From DASTYK01 sp964430275 (GTDB lineage: Bacteria; Gemmatimonadota; Gemmatimonadetes; Longimicrobiales; RSA9): a stretch of DNA of 10,551 bases. Both the position numbers and the translations under genes were made by a program. Of the stretch, positions 6,773 through 10,551 are shown in pieces. The stretch lies in NCBI GenBank assembly GCA_964430275.1, contig CAYSGF010000023.1, forward strand, positions 1-10,551, given 5' to 3'. Below the pieces are notes generated by a model. That model did no database searches. It was not told where the DNA came from and saw only the letters and a list, made by a program, of their open reading frames with translations. The stretch's first letter is position 1, and every line of letters starts with the position of its first letter.

Positions 6773-7767
6773 CGCGCGGTCTCCGATGCCGCCACCGGGC
6801 GCGGCATGTCCGCGAGCGTGTGCTCGATCACGTCCCTGAGGATGTCATCGAGCGTGTGTTCCGCGCGCCATCCGAGTGCGCCCTTGATCTTGCCGATCGC
6901 CGGCACGCGCCGCGGCATGTCCTCGAAGTTCTGCTCGTAGGCGACATTGAAGGGCACGAGCTCGACGGGCGAGGCGGAGCGGGCCATGGCCTTCACGCGC
7001 TCGGCCAGGCCGAGGATCGTGATCTCCTCCTCGCTGCCGATGTTGAACACGTCACCGACGCACGCGTTCGATTCCATCAGGCCGATCAGGCCGCGCACGG
7101 TGTCGCGCACGTGCGTGAAGCAGCGGCTCTGGCTGCCGTCGCCGTACACGGTGAGCGGCTCGCCGCACAGCGCCTGGCGCACGAAGCGGGGCACGACCAT
7201 GCCGTAGCGGCCGGTCTGGCGCGGACCGACGGTGTTGAACAGGCGCGCAACGACGGTCGGCAGCGCGCGCTCGCGCCAGTACGCAATGGCGAGGAACTCG
7301 TCGATCGCCTTCGAGCAGGCGTAGCTCCAGCGGCCGCGCGTGGTGGCGCCGAGCACGATGTCGCCGTCCTCGCGGAACGGCACGTCCGTGCTCTTGCCGT
7401 ACACCTCGCTGGTGGAGGCGATGAGCACCTTGCGGCCCTTCTTCGCCGCCACCTCGAGGAGCTTCTCCGTGCACTGCACGTTCGTCTCGATCGTGCGCAC
7501 GGGGCTCTCCACGATCAGCTTGACACCGACCGCCGCGGCCAGATGGAACACCGCGTCCGCCTCGTCCACGAGCTCGGCCAGTACGCGCCGCTCCAGCATG
7601 CTGTCGATGACGTAGCGGAAGCGCGCATGCTCGCGCAGGTGCGCGATGTTGCGGATCGAGCCGGTCGACAGATCGTCGATGACCGTGACCTCGTGACCCG
7701 CTGCCAGCAGCGCATCGGACAGGTGCGAGCCGATGAAGCCGGCGCCGCCCGTGATCAGGTAGTGCAT
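6769..7767 (-). CDS. NAD-dependent sugar-nucleotide epimerase/dehydratase (extended SDR, UDP-glucuronate decarboxylase-like)
   Basis: A 332-residue cytosolic extended SDR acting on a nucleotide-activated sugar. The NAD-binding loop GGAGFIGSHL is at residues 7-16, the acidic strand end VIDDLSTG at 29-36, and the catalytic YxxxK is Tyr149 to Lys153 (YACSK). The active-site segment reads STSEVYG (118-124). The Glu at 121 matches the STSEVYG motif of UDP-glucuronate decarboxylases (UXS, ArnA) rather than the usual epimerase form, and PLTVYGDGSQSRCFTHVRD (204-222) also fits that group. It may therefore make UDP-xylose or a 4-keto-pentose for the polysaccharide; UDP-hexose epimerase activity remains possible. 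The ATG at 7767 has AAAGGA five bases upstream, the best ribosome site in the window. The gene starts 46 bp after the phosphatase gene and its stop overlaps the OPX start by 4 bp. Confidence 0.9.
   Translation of the reverse strand: MHYLITGGAGFIGSHLSDALLAAGHEVTVIDDLSTGSIRNIAHLREHARFRYVIDSMLERRVLAELVDEADAVFHLAAAVGVKLIVESPVRTIETNVQCTEKLLEVAAKKGRKVLIASTSEVYGKSTDVPFREDGDIVLGATTRGRWSYACSKAIDEFLAIAYWRERALPTVVARLFNTVGPRQTGRYGMVVPRFVRQALCGEPLTVYGDGSQSRCFTHVRDTVRGLIGLMESNACVGDVFNIGSEEEITILGLAERVKAMARSASPVELVPFNVAYEQNFEDMPRRVPAIGKIKGALGWRAEHTLDDILRDVIEHTLADMPRPVAASETAR
6781..6784 (-). promoter_or_regulatory. Shine-Dalgarno GGAG that decides the OPX start
   Basis: On the minus strand GGAG lies eight bases upstream of the GTG at 6772-6770, within the last codons of the SDR gene. 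The in-frame ATG at 6733 has GCAGGA directly touching it, too close to work well. The GTG is therefore favoured, although it gives the signal peptide an unusually long n-region. Confidence 0.5.
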
Positions 7768-7772
7768 TCCTG

Positions 7773-7778
7773 TCCTTT
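7773..7778 (-). promoter_or_regulatory. Strong Shine-Dalgarno site for the SDR gene
   Basis: On the minus strand AAAGGA stands five bases before the ATG at 7767-7765, inside the 46-bp spacer after the phosphatase gene. It is the best ribosome-binding match seen among the ten genes. It suggests independent translation initiation here, in contrast to the overlapping, coupled junctions on either side of this gene pair. Confidence 0.65.
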
Positions 7779-7813
7779 CATCGCTTCATAAACGGCGCGA
7801 GCCGGATGCATCG

Positions 7814-8611
7814 TCATGCGCTGCGCAGCCCGAGACGGCGTACGAGTGCGCGCCACCACGCCTGCCGCTCCATCGGCGGCACGGGCAGCGGCTCCTGGTC
7901 CTCGAGCAGACGCTGCGGATTGCCGTGTGATAGTAGCGCAAAGATTTCCGCTTCGTCAGTCCCGCTGCCCGGCAGATTGGTGGTCGCGATCTCGCCGCGC
8001 GCGTGGTAGTCGCTGCACACGTAGTCGGCCAGGCCCGCTTCGAGGAGCCGCAGTGCGTTTGCGCGCACGCGCTCGCCGTAGCGTCCGGTGATCGAGCCGG
8101 CATTCACCTGGAGGAACGCGCCGGCGTCCCTCCAGCGATGCGCACGCCGCAGCTCCGTGTCGAAGCCGGCATAGCGCTCCGGGTGCGCGAGCACGGGAAC
8201 GTACCCGGTACTGCGCAGGTGATACAGCGGCACCTCGGAGTGCACGGGCACGGAGAGCGCCGGGAACTCCACGAGGATGAAGCGGCCGCCGCCGAGCCGC
8301 AGCCGTGGGTCGCTGCAGTCGGGATCGGGCACGTCCAGCTTCAGCTCGACGCCGCGCAGGAGCTGGAGCGCCGGGTACGCATCGTCCGCCCAGGAGAGGA
8401 GGGTGTCCCACGCGGCCTCGATCGCCGCCATGCGGCGCTGCAGGCGCGCGTGCTGGCCCGCGAGCGATGCGTCCACGTGCGGCGTCGCGATGAGCGCCTG
8501 CGCACCGGCATCGACGAACGCCTGCACGGCGGCGCGGCTCTCGCTCACGTCACGCGCACCGTCATCGACGCCGGGGAGCACGTGGTTGTGGAAGTCGACG
8601 AAGCGCGTCAC
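7814..8611 (-). CDS. PHP-family protein-tyrosine phosphatase, CpsB/YwqE type
   Basis: A 265-residue, metal-dependent phosphatase of the PHP superfamily. In capsule and exopolysaccharide systems such enzymes (CpsB/Wzb of streptococci, YwqE of Bacillus) remove phosphate from the tyrosine tail of the polysaccharide co-polymerase kinase. The PHP metal-binding motifs are all visible: DFHNHVLPGVDDGA (6-19), ATPH (42-45), RGVEL (86-90), LVEFP (113-117), LAHPERY (141-147), VNAGSITG (169-176) and SDYH (200-203). The length is close to that of known members (about 245-255). The GTG start at 8611 overlaps the Wzz-like stop as GTGA and has GGAG six bases upstream. The gene is directly downstream of the Wzz-like gene, as expected for this partnership, but no tyrosine kinase is present in the window (see findings). 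A phosphoesterase with another substrate is the less likely alternative. Confidence 0.93.
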   Translation of the reverse strand: MTRFVDFHNHVLPGVDDGARDVSESRAAVQAFVDAGAQALIATPHVDASLAGQHARLQRRMAAIEAAWDTLLSWADDAYPALQLLRGVELKLDVPDPDCSDPRLRLGGGRFILVEFPALSVPVHSEVPLYHLRSTGYVPVLAHPERYAGFDTELRRAHRWRDAGAFLQVNAGSITGRYGERVRANALRLLEAGLADYVCSDYHARGEIATTNLPGSGTDEAEIFALLSHGNPQRLLEDQEPLPVPPMERQAWWRALVRRLGLRSA

Positions 8612-9669
8612 GCCTGGCTCCGCGAGCGGTGGCCGTTGATGCGCAACAGTGTGCGGCGGCGGGCGGCGAACTCCTCGTAGTCGGCCGGATTCGCGGACCG
8701 CTCGCGCGTCGCGTACTCGCGTCCGAACGCGAGCAGCAGTACGAGCATCGCACCGGCCGCTGCGCCCCAGATCACGTTCGCGAGCAGGCTTGCCGGGCGT
8801 CGCGCCGAGCCCTCGGGCGGATCGAGCACCGCGATCACGGGTGTGTTGCGGACTTCCTGCAGGCGCGCTTCCTCGTAGGACTGCACGAGCGCCTGCACGA
8901 GCTGCTCCGCCTGGTCCACGTCGCGCTGCAACCGGTCGTGCTCGAAGCGCAGCGCCGGCCAGTCCTCATAGCGACGGTTCCCTTCGAGGAACGTGCTGAG
9001 CCGCTCCTCCGCTGCGATCAGGTCCGCACGCGCACTGCCGAGCCGGTTCTCGAGGAACGTGCGCTCCGCCGCCGCCTGCTGCTGCCGCCGCTCCTGGTTG
9101 AAGCTGTCGATCCCGTCGAGCAGCCTGCGATTCACCTGCTCCGCCAGTCCCGCCCACTTCGCCTTCGCGAGGATCGTGACGACGCCCGCATTGAGGTCAC
9201 CGGCGACCTCGAGGTTCGCCTCCAGCGTCTCGACCGCTTCGTGCAGCGCCTTCGATTCGCTGTCCGCTTCGATGTCGTAGAGCGTGATCAGGTCGCCGCG
9301 CGCAGTGTCGGCGCTGCCCTCGGACAACGGGAAGGCGTAGTCGTGGCGCACGACGTCCTCGAGCAGGACGCGCGCCCGCGCGAGGCGCAGGTAGAAGTCG
9401 ACGGACTCCTCCGACTCGCTCACCCCCGGAATCGCGACGCCGAACTGCGACGCCAGCGTCGCAAGCCGGCCCATCGATCCGCTCGACGCCTGCGGCGCGA
9501 ACGTGGACTCGGCCACCCAGCGGTTGCCGAACGCGAGCGTGAGCACGAGCGTGAACGCGGCGGTCACGATCGGCACGATGATGAACCATCGCGAGTGCGC
9601 GAGCAGCACGTTCAGCACACCGTACGCGGAGTAACCGCGTTCCTCCGGTGTCACGCTGCGGCCTGCCAT
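8608..9669 (-). CDS. Wzz-like polysaccharide chain-length determinant / co-polymerase, no kinase domain
   Basis: About 353 residues in the inner membrane with a large periplasmic part. The first membrane segment is at residues 28-48 (WFIIVPIVTAAFTLVLTLAF) and the second at about 295-316. Between them lie the Wzz-domain start WVAESTFAPQASS (51-63) and a long charged helical, probably coiled-coil region (185-275). Just before the second membrane segment comes a proline-containing segment, VLDPPEGSARRPASLL (281-296), as in polysaccharide co-polymerases. The cytoplasmic C-terminus is only about 35 residues, without Walker motifs or a tyrosine cluster, so this is not a fused BY-kinase. The ATG at 9669 has GAGG ten bases upstream and overlaps the glycosyltransferase by 19 bp. 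GTG at 9654 would make a 4-bp GTGA overlap like its neighbours and give 348 residues; either start is possible. Confidence 0.9.
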   Translation of the reverse strand: MAGRSVTPEERGYSAYGVLNVLLAHSRWFIIVPIVTAAFTLVLTLAFGNRWVAESTFAPQASSGSMGRLATLASQFGVAIPGVSESEESVDFYLRLARARVLLEDVVRHDYAFPLSEGSADTARGDLITLYDIEADSESKALHEAVETLEANLEVAGDLNAGVVTILAKAKWAGLAEQVNRRLLDGIDSFNQERRQQQAAAERTFLENRLGSARADLIAAEERLSTFLEGNRRYEDWPALRFEHDRLQRDVDQAEQLVQALVQSYEEARLQEVRNTPVIAVLDPPEGSARRPASLLANVIWGAAAGAMLVLLLAFGREYATRERSANPADYEEFAARRRTLLRINGHRSRSQA

Positions 9670-10551
9670 CGATCGAGGACCTCGGTGTAGAAGGAATCGA
9701 GACGCGACGCCACACTGCGCCAGGACAGCTCGCCGCAGGCGAGCGCGCGCGCCCGGGCACCGCGCTGCGCGCGGTCGGGCGCCGATACGGCCTCCAGCAG
9801 TGCCGCACCGAGCGCCGCCGGCTCCGGCGCGGAGACCCACCCGATGCCGCGGTCCCGCACCAGCCGGGCCACGTCGCCGACGTCCGTGATCACGGTCGGT
9901 AGCCCGGCGCTCATGTAGTCGCTCGCCTTGGCCGGCCAGCGGCCGCGATGCCCCACGCTGTCGAGCATCGGCACGACCCCGGCGTCCGCCGCCGCGAGCC
10001 AGTCCCGCAGCGCCTCGTCGGCGACGAAGCCGGTCGCGCGGATGCCGTCGGCGCCCGGTTCGTGCGGCCTCGTGCCGCCGCCGATGAACACGAGTTGCAG
10101 GCGCGGCTCATGGCGCCGCGCCGAGGCGAACGCGGCCTCGAGCAGGGCGCGGTCGGCCGCCATGATGACGCCGGCGTGCACGACAATCCGCGCGGCCGCA
10201 TCGATGCCGAGGGCGGCACGCGCGGCCGCGCGGTCCGGCACCTCGTCGGCCTGGCACCCGTTCGGCAGCCGCAGGATCCGCGCGCGCTCGAAGCCCAGCC
10301 CGATGAGCCGCGTCTCGAGTGCGCTGCAGATCGCGGTCGCGCCGTGCGCACGCAGCCGGAACGCCTCCTCGAACCACGTCTCGATCGGCCCGAACAAGGT
10401 GCGCACCGGCCAGCCCGACCGCTCACGGATCCGCCCGCCGCGCCCCCACCAGTCCGCCCAGTCCATGACGAGCGGCGCACCCGCCGCGCGAGCGGTTCGG
10501 AGCGCGGGCAGGATCACGGCCGGGCGCGAGTCGAACGCGTGCACGAGGTCG
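9651..10551 (-). CDS. GT4-type (GT-B fold) glycosyltransferase, N-terminus outside the window
   Basis: About 299 residues are visible. The reading frame stays open to the window edge (codons for Asp-Leu precede the GTG at 10544), so the true start lies beyond base 10551. The visible part begins inside the N-terminal GT-B domain (HAFDSRPAVILPAL). It continues through MDWADWWGRGG (near 29-39), the interdomain region ILRLPNGCQADEVP (near 92-105) and the C-terminal donor-binding domain: VVHAGVIMAADRALLEAAF (near 123-141), LVFIGGG (near 153-159) and RWPAKASDYMSAGLPTVITD (near 204-223). That last segment matches the P.K..EYMA.G.P sugar-nucleotide-binding motif of family GT4, with Asp in place of the usual Glu. 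It probably adds a sugar to the lipid-linked repeat unit at the cytoplasmic face of the inner membrane. Donor and acceptor cannot be read from the sequence. Its stop overlaps the start of the Wzz-like gene. Confidence 0.9.
   Translation of the reverse strand, partial: DLVHAFDSRPAVILPALRTARAAGAPLVMDWADWWGRGGRIRERSGWPVRTLFGPIETWFEEAFRLRAHGATAICSALETRLIGLGFERARILRLPNGCQADEVPDRAAARAALGIDAAARIVVHAGVIMAADRALLEAAFASARRHEPRLQLVFIGGGTRPHEPGADGIRATGFVADEALRDWLAAADAGVVPMLDSVGHRGRWPAKASDYMSAGLPTVITDVGDVARLVRDRGIGWVSAPEPAALGAALLEAVSAPDRAQRGARARALACGELSWRSVASRLDSFYTEVLDRWQAAA

Noticed and set aside
7768..7813. Possible promoter or terminator in the 46-bp spacer between the phosphatase and SDR genes
   Set aside because: It contains a good ribosome site for the SDR gene but no hairpin with a T-run and no convincing -10/-35 pair.
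8608..9840. A longer Wzz-like protein starting at 9840
   Set aside because: The first 57 residues would be an Arg/Ala/Gly-rich shadow of the glycosyltransferase gene. The recognisable protein starts at ATG 9669 or GTG 9654.
1..10551. Mobile elements, CRISPR arrays, tRNA or rRNA genes, defence genes
   Set aside because: No transposase, integrase, direct-repeat arrays, RNA-gene signatures or anti-phage families were recognised. Almost every base is accounted for by the ten minus-strand genes.

Overview
The window looks like chromosomal DNA of a GC-rich (roughly 70% by eye) Gram-negative (diderm) bacterium. It holds ten protein genes, all on the minus strand, so transcription runs from base 10551 towards base 1. 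The outer-membrane assembly lipoprotein BamD, an outer-membrane polysaccharide export (OPX) protein and lipoprotein signals show an outer membrane. The GC content, alanine/arginine-rich proteins, many GTG starts and gene mix fit Gemmatimonadota or a similar high-GC diderm phylum. That placement is inference; the sequence has no rRNA or other decisive marker.

Layout in the direction of transcription: (i) a GT4-type glycosyltransferase cut by the window edge (9651-10551); (ii) a Wzz-like chain-length/co-polymerase protein with two membrane segments and no kinase domain (8608-9669); (iii) a PHP-type (CpsB/YwqE) tyrosine phosphatase (7814-8611); (iv) an NAD-dependent sugar-nucleotide SDR resembling UDP-glucuronate decarboxylases (6769-7767); (v) a large OPX protein with a polysaccharide-export domain and about six SLBB-type repeats (4280-6772); (vi) a TPR lipoprotein (3312-4250); (vii) a BamD-like TPR lipoprotein (2524-3282); (viii) nadD, nicotinate-nucleotide adenylyltransferase (1911-2510); (ix) a WecA/MraY-family sugar-1-phosphate transferase with a soluble C-terminal extension (228-1823); (x) the start of a CapD-like nucleotide-sugar dehydratase/epimerase (1-231).

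The genes are tightly packed. There are 4-bp ATGA/GTGA stop-start overlaps at three junctions, and a fourth is possible at the GT/Wzz junction. Other gaps are 13-46 bp, plus one of 87 bp in front of the WecA-like gene. This looks like one long operon, or two if the 87-bp gap holds a promoter. The first five genes and the last two make and export an envelope or secreted polysaccharide: priming on undecaprenyl phosphate, sugar-nucleotide synthesis, chain-length control and outer-membrane export. The middle three are a TPR lipoprotein and two housekeeping genes, bamD and nadD. Finding these inside a polysaccharide locus is the most notable feature of the window. No RNA genes, mobile elements, CRISPR arrays or clear terminators were seen.
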